This document shows positions 21,987-32,850 of a stretch of 64,000 nucleotides of DNA, in pieces (position 1 is the first letter of the stretch; every line of letters starts with the position of its first letter). The translations under genes were made by a program, and so were the position numbers. The notes beneath the pieces are model-generated. The model was given only the letters and a program-made list of their open reading frames with translations, ran no database searches and was not told the origin of the DNA. The stretch is taken from positions 79,280 to 143,279 of the forward strand of contig MCFE01000173.1 in assembly GCA_002104905.1 (NCBI GenBank). The letters are read 5' to 3'. The stretch comes from Basidiobolus meristosporus CBS 931.73 (lineage: Eukaryota > Basidiobolomycota > Basidiobolomycetes > Basidiobolales > Basidiobolaceae).

Positions 21987-22740
21987 GTGTGCTAGGCTTC
22001 TGGCGGCCTCTTGTATATTAGCCCACTCTTCATTATTGCACTCAACAGCTTCACAGATCTTCAATGTGTTTGGATTTTTAGGCTTTGGTAGTAATACCAT
22101 ATTGTCTCCCACCCACACTGTGATAGATTTTTCTGTTGGCTCTATCTTTGGGCACTACTATTGTGCTTCAAAGATTTTATGGCGCTCCTTGGCTGTTACA
22201 TTGGGAAATGGCCCCATTTTTGGCTGTGACACTGAGCTACTTGAGTTCCTTCTTTGCAGCAAAGATACTGCTTTCTCTACCTGGGATATTGATTGCTCTA
22301 CACATATTATCCACTCATCCTGTTTCTGGACTATTTCCTGATTTCTCTGGGCCATTGCATCTATCCTATCAGCCACTGCTCCTAATTGCTTCATTAATGC
22401 TCTAGTATGAGCTGACAACATACTTGCTAAAATGGGTGGTGGTGATGTTATCATGGCCACTTGCTGATCCTCAACTGAGAGTACTGCATTTGATACATTC
22501 ACATCTGCCTGAGCATAATGGTCAGCTTGTGACTCCATAGAGGTTCCCAGTTGCCTACTTGACCAAGAGCCTGAGGAGTCCACATTATTACCTTCAATGG
22601 GCACACTGTACACAAGGCCTTTTTTGGATGTATCCCTGCTTGTTGCACTGAATGTCAAAGTAAGCTGTTGTCTAACCATTCTTCTGCGGCTGTGAGTGGT
22701 GGGGTTGGGTTAGGAACCAGACAACTTTACTTTTTTTGGG
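21987..22740 (-). pseudogene. gypsy-2 gag N-terminal part and leader
   Basis: The 173-codon frame 22158-22679 starts MVRQQLTLTF and includes ALMKQLGAVADRIDAM and a short coiled-coil-like VEQSISQVEKAVSLLQRR. It matches 7575-7880 and extends it at the N terminus. Upstream (22680-22740, minus sense) is a leader with GTCTGGTTCC. This is the best view of the gag N terminus. It continues at 20012 beyond the LTR-Y insertion. Confidence 0.65.
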
Positions 22741-25700
22741 GGGGCATATATATGGAAGTGAGTCAAACCAAAGGGGAAATAATGTTACATATATGTGTGT
22801 ATATTGTGCCACACCTTGATTTATAATGCATACTATGGCAGGTCATCATTGAATCTTACATTCATGTAGGTGCAATGTCGCAAATACAAGACTGTCTTAA
22901 TTTCAAATGAGTATTAACCAAGAAGTGATATAATAGTGTTATGTTGTTGAAGGTCAAACTGTTTGCCCCATGGACAAGACTACTTTGACTCATCACTGTA
23001 CAAGAAGAGAAAAAAGACCATGTGGCTATTGTGGCAAGCCTCTCAGCCATGAGGCATGCAGACAGCATAGGAAGTATTACAAGGATCACAGCCAGTGTTT
23101 TGCCACAAAAGTTATATTTGACCATTCATTGGTCACTACTGTACCTACATTATCTTGCCAGCCAGTTGATAAATCCATATTGGCACCTGGCTGTCTTTGT
23201 CACCTTGTGCAAACTGAGTCAGGTGAGTTTGTGATGCCTTTAGGCTCCTCTCAGCCTTCTGAATATGGCATGCAGAGTGATAGCTCTGACAAAAAAGGTA
23301 CACGGATGGATTTTGGGCCCATCTCCTCTAACAACAGTACCATATATGAGCCTGGTCTAATCCCTAGATGCAATGAGACAACACCCATTGTAACAAATGC
23401 CAAAGATACTTTATGGAGCCAAGTTAGCCCAGTAATCCATCTACTAGTGAATGCTGTGATGTTGTGGCTAGGGAAGTGGTGTGTTTCCACTAATATCAGT
23501 AATGGTAGCTTTCAGAATTTATTACTACTTCTCACCAAAATCATACCAGGATGCAACTTGCCATGTACATGGCACAAGTGGACAACCATCATGTGGCTGG
23601 CAGCATATAACCCAGAGACTGTCTTGATTCCAGCATGTGTTAACAGTTGCATGGCATTAACATCCAAAAATGCTACCATTGCAATGTGTCCAAATTGTCA
23701 GGAATCCACCACCATTGAGGGAAACATTGTTCACACTCCAGATATATTCCAGTCATACCCTGCCTGAGGCAGCTGATGCAGTCCAACAAATATTGCAAAG
23801 CTATACAGTACTGTGCTCAGTATCAATCACGCACAAACATATCCAATGTATTTGATGGCAAACGTTAAAAACAGTTAAGAAGTAAGGGCTACTTTGAAGG
23901 TATGTATTACCATGCCTTTGCTTGAGCACTGGATTGATTCTCATTTAGCAGTATTCTACCAGCAAATCCTGCTGGCCACTGATTCTCATCAATGTAAATA
24001 TGCCACCCATCTTACAGTATCAAAGCAATAATCTGACAGTAGTCTCACTGGTATCTGGCCCTAAATCACCATCCAACCCAGATAGCTACCTGTACCCATT
24101 GCTGGATGAACTTTGTATGCTTTCCAGCAGGATAACAGTAAATGGCTGTCATGTAATAGCACATTTCATTATCTGTGTATGGAGATACCCCAGTCATCAG
24201 CAAGATAGCAGGTTTTTCTGGGCACAATGAATGGTATTGCTGCTGAATGTGTGAGATCTAGAGGATTTACTCCATAACTCACACAAATCATTATTATCCA
24301 AACACCAGCACTAAGAACATCATCTTACCACAGAGAGAATGTACAGAAGCCAGCATGCAATTGCAGCAAAGTTGGCAAGTTATAAGCCATTGGCCAAAAT
24401 ATGGAATCAATTTGAAACCAGAAATACTTATGATAGAAGGTATCTGTTGGAGCAAAAGCTTTCCACTGGATGCAATGCATTTGCTTTTCAACAATATCCC
24501 TATAATGAAGACCAAGTTGTACATGTGGCATTTCAAGCTAAATGAGCCCTTTGAGATACTGGAGAAATTTGAAAGAATTGGCAAAATATAAAAGAGTATC
24601 TGCTACCCTAAATACTTCTGACAGGCTTCAATTAATATTCATATGTGGATATTGTAGGAATATTTATCCACAAGGGGATCACCAATGCCAACGTGACGCA
24701 TCTACACCTGATGTGTGAGGAGTTTGTGATGGGATTTGAGCAGTTATACTACAAACATGAAGCTGAACATGTAGATCTCTGCTGCAACTGTATCTATTCT
24801 CCATTCCATCTTGCATGGTATGCGGAGAATGTTGGGCCTTACTTCACCTTTTAGGAGTTTCCTATGGAGCAGATATGTGGGGAGATAGGAAGACAAGTCA
24901 GGTTGCATGTACTATCCTATCTCAATCTCATCAAGAATATTGCCTTCAAGTCTGTCATGGATGTGATGAGTTGGCGCATGGAGGACAGCCCAGATGAGTA
25001 GGAAGATACTGAGGACAAATGTGCATATGGAGACACCTATGCCTATAGCATTAAGAAGCTAAGCAGCCCCAATGCTTGGGTAATCAGTTAAGTAATGCAA
25101 AGTTAGGTTGGGAGCAACAAGCAACTAATTTTTATCAGGAAAACTCTACCAAGGTATGCCAGATTTCTTATGGTTGCAAGCCAACTTCTACACCATTCAA
25201 TACAGATTCACACAAACAAAAGCCAGAGCACACCTATCAGGGGGACTAAAATCCAGCAGAGAGAAGGATTATATTGGCTAAATACTAAGAAGTTCTTTGC
25301 AGATATTCAGCATGTATTCATGGCAGAAGTGGCAACAACCAAGCATATGTTTGCAAGATGTATATGTTACCGGCAGTACAAGGTATATATGCCAACTTTG
25401 CAAGTATCACACTAAAAAGCTGTAAAGTTGAGGTGATAGAAGTATGTCAATTGCAGCAGGTGTGTGTGTTTGTAGAGGTTAGTAAGCAGGAGGCCATGGT
25501 TTTTTTGATTCAAACTATATGCAGAATACCCAAGGTAGTAGTGGATGAGCAAATAATGAGGGGTGATTCTACAGTGGAATATATGTATTGCAGAAGGGGA
25601 GGTAGAAAAAGGCAATATCATTTGGTAAATTAATATGGTAGCATTACACAGAACCAGCTGTAGGCCATCAAACTGCCAATCTAATGCCATCAGAGTCTTG

Positions 25701-26024
25701 CTGTGAGGCTGTCAAAATACCATCATGTTTCTTGCCATTTAAGACAATTGGATGTCTTGGCCAACTGGATCCACTTAAAGTAGTTATAGAGTACTGAAAG
25801 ACCGCAATAATACCATGTAAATATTGTCACAGCACCAATGAAATATTGTTAAGTTTTATCCCTTTATTTGGTTGGAAAATTAGCAAAACACCATTGTGAT
25901 ACTATCATAAGATTGTTAGGAGGGTGACTAGTTCCAAGCTGCTGGTATTATGATGGTCTCTTAATGGGATTCTGACGGCTGATCCAGATCAGATCCACTC
26001 ATGGGACCAAATTATTTTTCATAG
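22741..26024 (+). mobile_element. Plavaka/Tnp2-type DNA transposon (CACTA-related), decayed
   Basis: About 3.3 kb. The N-terminal frame 22970-23767 encodes a C2H2-like CGYCGKPLSHEACRQHRKYY. Further pieces carry SGPKSPSNPDSYLYPLLDEL (24055-24110), a GH-NE segment, YYKHEAEHVDL with the HLAWYAENVGP region (24740-24840), and the FPMEQ-type motif at 24858. These are signatures of fungal Tnp2/Plavaka transposases. Frames are broken in many places. The right terminus GGGACCAAATTATTTTTCATAG at 26002-26024 recurs at 57245 and 11150. The left terminus is not clear. Confidence 0.78.
22970..23767 (+). pseudogene. Plavaka transposase, N-terminal part
   Basis: A 265-codon open piece. Residues 18-42 form a zinc-finger-like C-x2-C-x8-C-x-x-H-type cluster typical of the N terminus of Tnp2/Plavaka proteins. 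The rest is the poorly conserved linker leading to the catalytic part, which continues in other frames at 23770-25100. A matching fragment lies at 2849-3343 on the minus strand. Confidence 0.7.
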
Positions 26025-26460
26025 GGTTATTGAGTGGTGGATTTTAGTAGAGTTACTTGTTGAGTGTGGGGTTGAGCATAATGTTATGGTACAGTATAGG
26101 GACTTGTACAGGTCAATACAATTGGCAATTGAGGTACAACTGAAGCTTTAGTGGAAATAAATCAACTTGTATGCATGAAAATTAAGAGAAATGGTTGAGT
26201 CAGCAAGTAAGGAGGGAGAAAAAGAGGCATTAGCCAATCAATGCACACAAATGTAGGAGGTGCTAGAGTGTCTGGGATCAGATTGTGAGAAAATTGGCAG
26301 AGAACCAGTCCATAGCCACTTTTGTTTTGTTGTGATGAAAAATTCTGCCCAAGTTTTTGTGAAATATGGGGTGCAATTATTTTTTGATGGTGTGGTGGTG
26401 TAGAGGTACTCCTGGGAGAAGCTACACAACTCAAGGTGTGTGAGGTGTCTGATGGGTGCA
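26025..26460 (-). repeat. Repeats W and V, minus copies
   Basis: 26030-26395 is repeat W (see 17985-18475), and 26396-26460 matches the end of repeat V (GAGGTTATTGCACCCA and CACCACCACA). In minus-strand order this reads V, W, [Plavaka], leader, gypsy-2 gag, as if W were the gypsy-2 5' LTR and Plavaka had jumped in just before the primer site. Confidence 0.5.
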
Positions 26461-27199
26461 ATAACCTCTGGGTCTAAACTGCTGGTGTCTTTGTCAATAG
26501 GTCTCTATGGTAAAAGCTCCTGCTTCTCTAGCTTCCTAGGTGCTCCAAGTGTCTCCAAAGGCCTCTGTGTGTCTTGTGCACTACCCTAAAAAGCTCCTTG
26601 ATGGCAGGTCTGAGATGAACTGTTGAAGGCAGGTGCAGTGATCAACTGCTAATCAATAAGGTAGAAGTGTTACTGATAGAAGTGATGATTTATTGATGAG
26701 GGATTGCTTTCCCTTAAATACTTTTCCTGATTGCCAAGTGATTACTAATGACAAGGTTCTAGAAGATTCTAGGCATCAGTGGAATTCTTGATGACATCAC
26801 TATGAGCTAAAAATATGCCAAGAATGTCCTGGAAGGTTCTAAAGGGCACAGCACATCCAACCAATCAGGAATCAGTAGTCTGAAACCTGTGCGACATAGA
26901 AATACCATATATGGTATTGAAATGGTAGGGATGGTAACACAGACTTAGGTCATCTGTCATGGGTACTGATGCAGGTACTTGCCTTATGTAGATACATATA
27001 CTGATCACAAAGCTGAATAACATCTGGGATAACTAATGCTAATAACTAATCAGGGTAAACATCTTATGGGGATAATACTGATAATATGGGCAAAAGAAGA
27101 ATGGGATAATACTGATAAGATAAAATATGGATAAGTACATCATAATGACTATATGAATAAACTTGTCTGTGGAAGGTATGTTTACCCTACCACAAAGGT
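26461..27199. other. Unassigned repeat-like sequence
   Basis: CpG-poor, no coding frame. Between 26626 and 26990 it has LTR-Z-like features (ATACCATATATGGTAT at 26907-26922, GGTTCTAGAAG and GGAAGGTTCTA), so it may be a diverged LTR. At 27060-27130 GATAATACTGATAA is repeated. Confidence 0.35.
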
Positions 27200-27931
27200 C
27201 TTTGCACAGTGTCCTGGTGGAATCAATACTTCTTAGTCATGGTACTTAGAATTTGTGATGGTCTTTTGACAGGATCATTGCAACAATCATTCTTAGGGAA
27301 TCCTCTGGAGCAAAAAATACTTAGTGCTTTGCTGTGTTTTGATCTTGAATACTGGTGGTGTTGAGATTAAATATTTGTTTTCATCTGATGTCATTTTTTG
27401 TGAGACTTTGACTTTTCATCCAACAGAATATTGCTGGGCTTGATCAGCCTTTTGGCTTTGGTAATATCAAGTCTTCAAGCCTTACTTCTATGGCAATTGC
27501 TCAAGAATATACATTGCAGACAAACTATTGGCACTTTACTATTTCTAGTACAAAGAGTACTTCTCTGAGGGTAGGTACATTGCTTCCTTCATTGACTCTT
27601 ATGCTTGCTTAGATAGTCCCCTGTCCAACTGCATCAAGTGTTCTGTTGTCTTCCATGAACATCTCTTCAATTGAAATTTCTCAATCTTGAGTAAATGTAC
27701 TTTTGATATGTAAAGTGTTGAGTTGCTCCAGATTCAATATTCCATGTGTTCAAATCCTTATTTGTAGCTACAATGAGTGCAGACACCAATATTCTCTCTT
27801 CATTGGTTGCAGAATTTCTATATTCAGGCCTTTTCTGGTAATTTTTTTTGGTCTGATGTATACCCATTCCTTTTGTAATAGCTACAAGAGCAGTTGCTAT
27901 TCCCTCTGAATGATCTTGAGTACCTCCTATG
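27200..27931 (-). pseudogene. copia protease region, minus copy
   Basis: The minus frame 27667-27939 reads IESGATQHFTYQK, the copia protease active site with Asp replaced by Glu. It continues at 27530-27660 in broken frames with the NRTLDAVGQGT-like and VLFVLEI segments that follow the protease in the copy at 13000-13200. An LTR at 27932 cuts it on the gag side. Confidence 0.7.
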
Positions 27932-28280
27932 TGTTGCAATATTCTGAGGAGAATCGGAAGTGATGTGGAGAACTGTAGGATTTACATGCTATTCACTTGT
28001 AGATTTATTGATCAAAAATGTTGTATCTATACTTTTGATAAAGTAGAGCAAACAAACATATAGTGTTTGTTAAGGAAGGTCCTAAGAATATGTGCGCAAA
28101 GCTTGGGGGCTTTTGGACAACTTTGAGAAATATCATAATCTGGATACCTGATATTTTGGTATAAATATTTTTGGTAAATCCCAACTAGAAATTTGGTCAG
28201 GACAGAATGCTATTCAAAGAATAAGATCAATGTGACCAAGTTAGCATGCATATTCATGTGAAAACTTAATAATCTTAACC
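27932..28280 (-). repeat. copia LTR, subfamily E
   Basis: About 349 bp. On the displayed strand it starts TGTTGCAATATTCTGAGGAG and is close to 31231-31575. No second LTR of this insertion was found nearby. Confidence 0.75.
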
Positions 28281-30824
28281 CTCCCACGCAACAAAGTATT
28301 TATAAGTGATAAATATATATTGCAAGTGTGCAATCTGTAATACATGTATAGGACTTAACTGATTTGCATACTGAACTAATATATCATCCAACAGGATATG
28401 ATTGACTGTTCAACTTAATGAAACAAGTTACTTGTTATTCAATGTGCATATCTACTCAATAGTATGCCTCAAAAATCTGACTGTTCTGATTGTTATACTA
28501 ACAATTAAATTTAGTCAGCTGTACATGCTTGAATAATGAGCTGAGCCTAATTGTCTGATTGTAATAATGCTATATAGCCACTGGGCTATCCAATGCTTCT
28601 TATTTGAGCAAAACTGACCCACCTTTGGTCAAGTCATGGTTTTGTCATTTACAGCAGATTGTGAGTTTCTGTATTTCCAGGCAACAGTCTAATTCAATGT
28701 GATAACTTCACTGTATGTCCATATTAGGCTCAGGGACACCTACTTCCATCCTATGGACTCTGAATGAGGTAAAAGAAATGACCTATATTGGGCCAAGTTA
28801 AGGTTTTGTCATTTACGCCTGATCCAGATTATCCTCATTTCCAGGCACTGCAGCACATACAACTTGGCCAAAAAAAGGCTTTTACTCAACTCTGAGCTTG
28901 AATGGCCTGCTCTCACTTGATTCATGCTTGTTTAGTGACTCTGATCCACCGAAAATGATATAGAGTGGGCATAGTGACTTCCTTAAGTAGCAGTAACTTT
29001 CTTTGGATTGATTACTTCATATACAGTAGAATCAAAGTCTTTTGCTTCTTGATTTACCCAGTTTGGTATCAGACAATACCATAGGTTGTTTGGTAGCTAT
29101 TTTTAGAGTGCTTCCATTGACTTAGATTGATACAGCTGCTTTTCTCTTAACTGAATATACATGTAGAGTAGAGATTGGTACTTTTCCAAAAGTGATACTC
29201 TCCTTAACCAGGGCCTTGATTATGCTTAATTCTCCTGATAGTTATGTTCAAACTTGCGCTTGGTTTGCAAGGCTAACTGATCTTCTTGGCATCTTCAGAA
29301 GTAATAAAAAGCTATCTGGTTGATCCTTGCACCTTTTTCTTTCAGCTCCATAGACAGCAGACATCAAGACTTCTGCTTTAAATAATCTGCTCCAATATAT
29401 ACCATAATATCTGAAAGATTCTGTTGAAGTTTCAGGGCTCTTCTGGGGTTTGTGGCATGTGAACTTTGTAAAAGAGGCTCTATGAAGTATATCTGCATTG
29501 CCAGAGAGTCCAAATAGAGCCTACATAGGTTTTGACTCCATTTGGGAAGTACCCTAATTTGAGGTAGTAGAATTTTTGCATTTTGTTCTTTTTTTTCTGC
29601 TGATGACCCAACAAAGTTCCTTTTGTGGGATGGTTCTGTACTTCCTTACAGGTGGAACCACAGTGTGTCTGAGCATATAGGACCTCATGACACCATTGGT
29701 CTGGAATATAAGACTATTTGAGAGTGATAAAATTGAAATTGACATCTACTTAGATCAATTGTATTTTTGATAGAATTAACCAAATTTAATCAAATAAGCT
29801 GTATTTGAAAGCTAGCTTCATTGGTACTTTGGTATCAGATTCAAAGTATCAGTTTTTTGAGTTGCAGTGCTTGGCAGTGACTTGATCAGTCACAATTCTT
29901 CTGATCTGATGCAAAGAATCATTTGTCACCAAGTGTTTTCTTGGACTCTAACAAGAGGTATATATAACAAGTATAAAGTACTATGTTATCTTCTGAGTGG
30001 CTCTTAGCTGTATACTGGCCAACTGTTGCTTGGTTATATACTTCAATCAGGCTTGCAATCATTGCTTCACTCTTTTTGGCCAGTGGTAGAATTTCCTTGA
30101 ATGGATTTTGCTAAATTTGTATAAAACTTTGTTCCACTGATTTGAGACTTAAACTGAGTGAATGCACATCTAACTGCTCCATATTTAGCCCCTGGCTCAT
30201 TGGTTTCAGCATCAAAACACTTGAAACAATTACAGCATTCTTTGAATAGATCTTGTAGCAAGTATCCATACTCCAGGTAGATAAAAATGTATTATATATT
30301 GGTAGGATCCTGACAGTTGAAGGAGCCTCTTTCTGAGATCTCCTTCCATCTATAGGCAGCCCAAAACAGTGGTCAACAGCTCTAGTATTTGTATTCTCAC
30401 TCTGATTTTGAGTGGCAACAAGTTTGGTGAAATCTTCCTCTGGCAACCATTCAAGAATCATCAATTTTTTTGCAATTCAGGATAATATCCTATTCAAAAG
30501 CTTGTCTAACAGTCAATTGATGTCATTTGAATACATATAGCACTTTAATTCAATGTAAATTTGGACCCTCAATTGCTGATATAATGCAATTTTCTTCAGT
30601 AATGGTTGAGCCTCAGTATACTATATTTCTTGACATATTTATATGCCAGCTTGATGAGCTCTCCTTCTTAACTAGCTAGAGTAGTTACTGAATGGGTCTT
30701 TTGAAGGCAATGCCTTCTTCTCCACAGCAATATCCTCATAAACATGGTCCTTTGAGCAGCAGTAGTCATCTTTAACATTGGCAGAGCAATAGTGTGGAAA
30801 GTCTTCCTGCAGACTGCAGAATTT
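28281..30824. other. Decayed retroelement sequence, family unresolved
   Basis: About 2.5 kb with no CpG-bearing gene and only short minus-strand frames, the longest being 30111-30464 (117 codons, MMILEWLPEEDFTKLV). A roughly 57-base motif with GGTTTTGTCATTTAC and ATTTCCAGGCA occurs twice as a direct repeat (28628-28684 and 28790-28846). The stop-rich minus strand and flanking copia LTRs suggest an old element in minus orientation, but I see no diagnostic motif. Confidence 0.35.
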
Positions 30825-31170
30825 TGCAAGAGTCTTGGAGATATTGATAGTGATTGGGAGGACAAGTAGATTTTGTGGCTTTCACTGAATGATATATTGA
30901 ACGCAAAAGTAGTGTTTAAACTTTTGTATGGTCTTGACATAGCAAACATGTAGAATAGATTTAGAAAGATCCCAAGAACATGTGTGCAGAGCTTGGGGCT
31001 ATTTGGACAGCTTTGAGAATTCTCATATTCTGGGTACCTGATATTTTTGCAAAAATATTCCAAGTAAATCTAGACAAGAAATTTGGTCAGTATTCTCTAG
31101 GATTTGAAGGTAATGATCTAAGTGACTAAGTTAGGTGAGTATTTAGGTGGAATTACAGATTTTTATGACA
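30825..31170 (-). repeat. copia LTR, subfamily D (possible 3' LTR)
   Basis: About 346 bp, similar to 31872-32217 and to the 11331-11680 family. It could be the 3' LTR of the minus-strand copia whose 5' LTR is at 31872. The interior between them is only about 700 bp and is split by another LTR. Confidence 0.75.
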
Positions 31171-31218
31171 CAGAAAAGGATCCAAAGTGAAGCAGACACC
31201 TAGGGAACAACAAGCTTG

Positions 31219-31230
31219 GGGCTCATAGCC
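31219..31230 (-). other. copia primer-binding site
   Basis: On the minus strand it reads GGCTATGAGCCC, directly after the LTR 31231-31575. Eleven of twelve bases match the complement of the initiator tRNA-Met anticodon region. A decayed relative, TGATCCC/GGGATCA, sits beside the LTR at 31872. Confidence 0.65.
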
Positions 31231-31575
31231 TGTTGTAATATTCTGAGAAGTATTGGAAGTGATGCGGAGAACTAGAAGATTTACATGCTATACACTTGTA
31301 GATTTATTGATCAAAAATGTGGTATTTATACTTTTGATAAAGTGGAGCAAACAAACATGTAGAGCTTGTTAAGAAAGGGCCTAAGAGTATGTGTGCAAAG
31401 TTTGGGGGCTTTTGGACAACTCTGAGAAAGAGCATAATCCAGGTATCTGATAATTGGGTGAAAATATTCCAAGTTCCAACAAGAAATATGGTCAGGACAG
31501 AATGCTACTCAAAGAATAAGATCTATGTGACCAAGATAGCATGAATATTTAGGTGACAACTTAATAATTATAACA
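31231..31575 (-). repeat. copia LTR, subfamily E, nested in copia gag
   Basis: A 345-bp LTR with TGTTATAATT/ATTACAACA ends (minus sense) and its primer site to the left. To the right, 31576-31860 is gag of another copia, so this LTR landed inside it. Only about 60 bases of its interior remain (31171-31230). Confidence 0.8.
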
Positions 31576-31860
31576 CTATGGTGGCTGTCACTGTCTATCA
31601 AAGTATTTTCTTCTTCCCTCCTATAAGTGGTTGATTTTCTTGATTTCTCATCGAGCAGCCCTCCACATGCATACTTTGTTCTTTCTTCTGGCACTTTAAG
31701 ACTTCTTCTCCTAAACTTTTAGGAGGGCATTCTTCTCCCACCACAACATCCCAAAGACCGCTTTCCTATAGCAGCATCTTCATCTTCACCATCCAGACTT
31801 GACAGTGAGATCCATCCAACATTTCAGCAGAGGGGAGAATTCCACAGAGTGACAGCACAG
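31576..31860 (-). pseudogene. copia gag start, minus copy
   Basis: Minus-strand sequence matching 11712-11990 (the AEMLDGSHCQVWMVKM-like start and VPEERTK). It belongs to the element whose 5' LTR is 31872-32217. Truncated by the nested LTR. Confidence 0.7.
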
Positions 31861-31871
31861 GGATCATAGCC

Positions 31872-32217
31872 TGCGGTAAGAGTTATGGAGATGTTGGAAG
31901 GGATCGGGAGAACAAGTGGATTATGTGGTTTTCACTTGGTGATTTATTCAATGTGAAAGTGATATTTGAACTTCCACATGGTCTTGGCAAAACAAACGTG
32001 GGCAATATGTTTGGGAAGGTCCCAAGGGCATGCGTGCGAAGCTTGGGGCAGTTTGGACAACCCGACAAAATTCCATGTTCTGGGTAGCTGAGATTTTGGT
32101 GAAAAGATTCCAGGTAAATCCCGACCAGGAGTTTGCTCGGAATTCTCAAAGATCTGTAGGGAATGATCCAAGTGACCAAGTTGGGTGAATATTTAGGTGC
32201 AATTACGAGTTTTTACA
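31872..32217 (-). repeat. copia 5' LTR at the left edge of the gene island
   Basis: A 346-bp LTR (TGTAAAAACTCG to CTTACCGCA in minus sense). It is the last transposon sequence before the gene island, and CpG becomes common immediately to its right. This LTR itself keeps more CpG than other copies (for example at 31970-32060), suggesting a younger or less methylated insertion. Confidence 0.8.
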
Positions 32218-32850
32218 CCAGATTTCTGGGCGGCTATTTGATGCGTGTTGGGCGTCCCAGAGTCCCGAGATGCATTGCATTTGGCATGTGCCCATACTGT
32301 ACCTCCAATGGGGTAGAATCACCCAGTACAATGTTGAACCATCGCTACCCGATATGCCTGCTACAGCTCCAGGCCAATATATATTAGGGTGATGATTGAT
32401 CATGGATACTGTTGCATCCATTGCTGACCGGTTGGCCCACATTCTGAGGCACTATTTCGCAATGGAGAATACATCAGAGCAGCCGCAGAGGACATGTGAT
32501 ATCCACCTCTGAGTTAGGTTGCAGGATAGAGCCTATATCGATGGCTCCAGCAGCATCCCTGGACTGCCCCCCATAATAACACTGGCCACACTTTTACAAG
32601 GCTGTATACCAAGTGTGTACACTTTATTGGTAGGGGACGGGGACGGGGATGAGGATGAGGATGAGGATGAGCATGGTGGAAGACACCACTGATCCAAGGA
32701 CTAGCCCATAAATGATTGGTTGAATATGTAACAAGCAGCGAAAGCCTCGAGCAATATTCTTCTTGGAGTGAGGCATGGATCACCGCCACTGTAGGGGTCT
32801 ATAAGGGGGAGGGGAGGAGAGGGAGGGGATGGTACGTAACAATAGATCAA
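32218..32850. repeat. Spacer downstream of Rad4 with GGGGAC/GATGAG microsatellite
   Basis: No gene seen. At 32634-32675 GGGGAC units pass into GATGAG units on the + strand. At 32809-32830 the run GGGGGAGGGGAGGAGAGGG could form a G-quadruplex. Rad4 ends at 32851, so these lie in its 3' flank. Confidence 0.5.

Noticed and set aside
32634-32680. CRISPR-like short repeat array
   Set aside because: The units are adjacent 6-mers without spacers, so it is a microsatellite. No cas-like genes, and the organism is a eukaryote.
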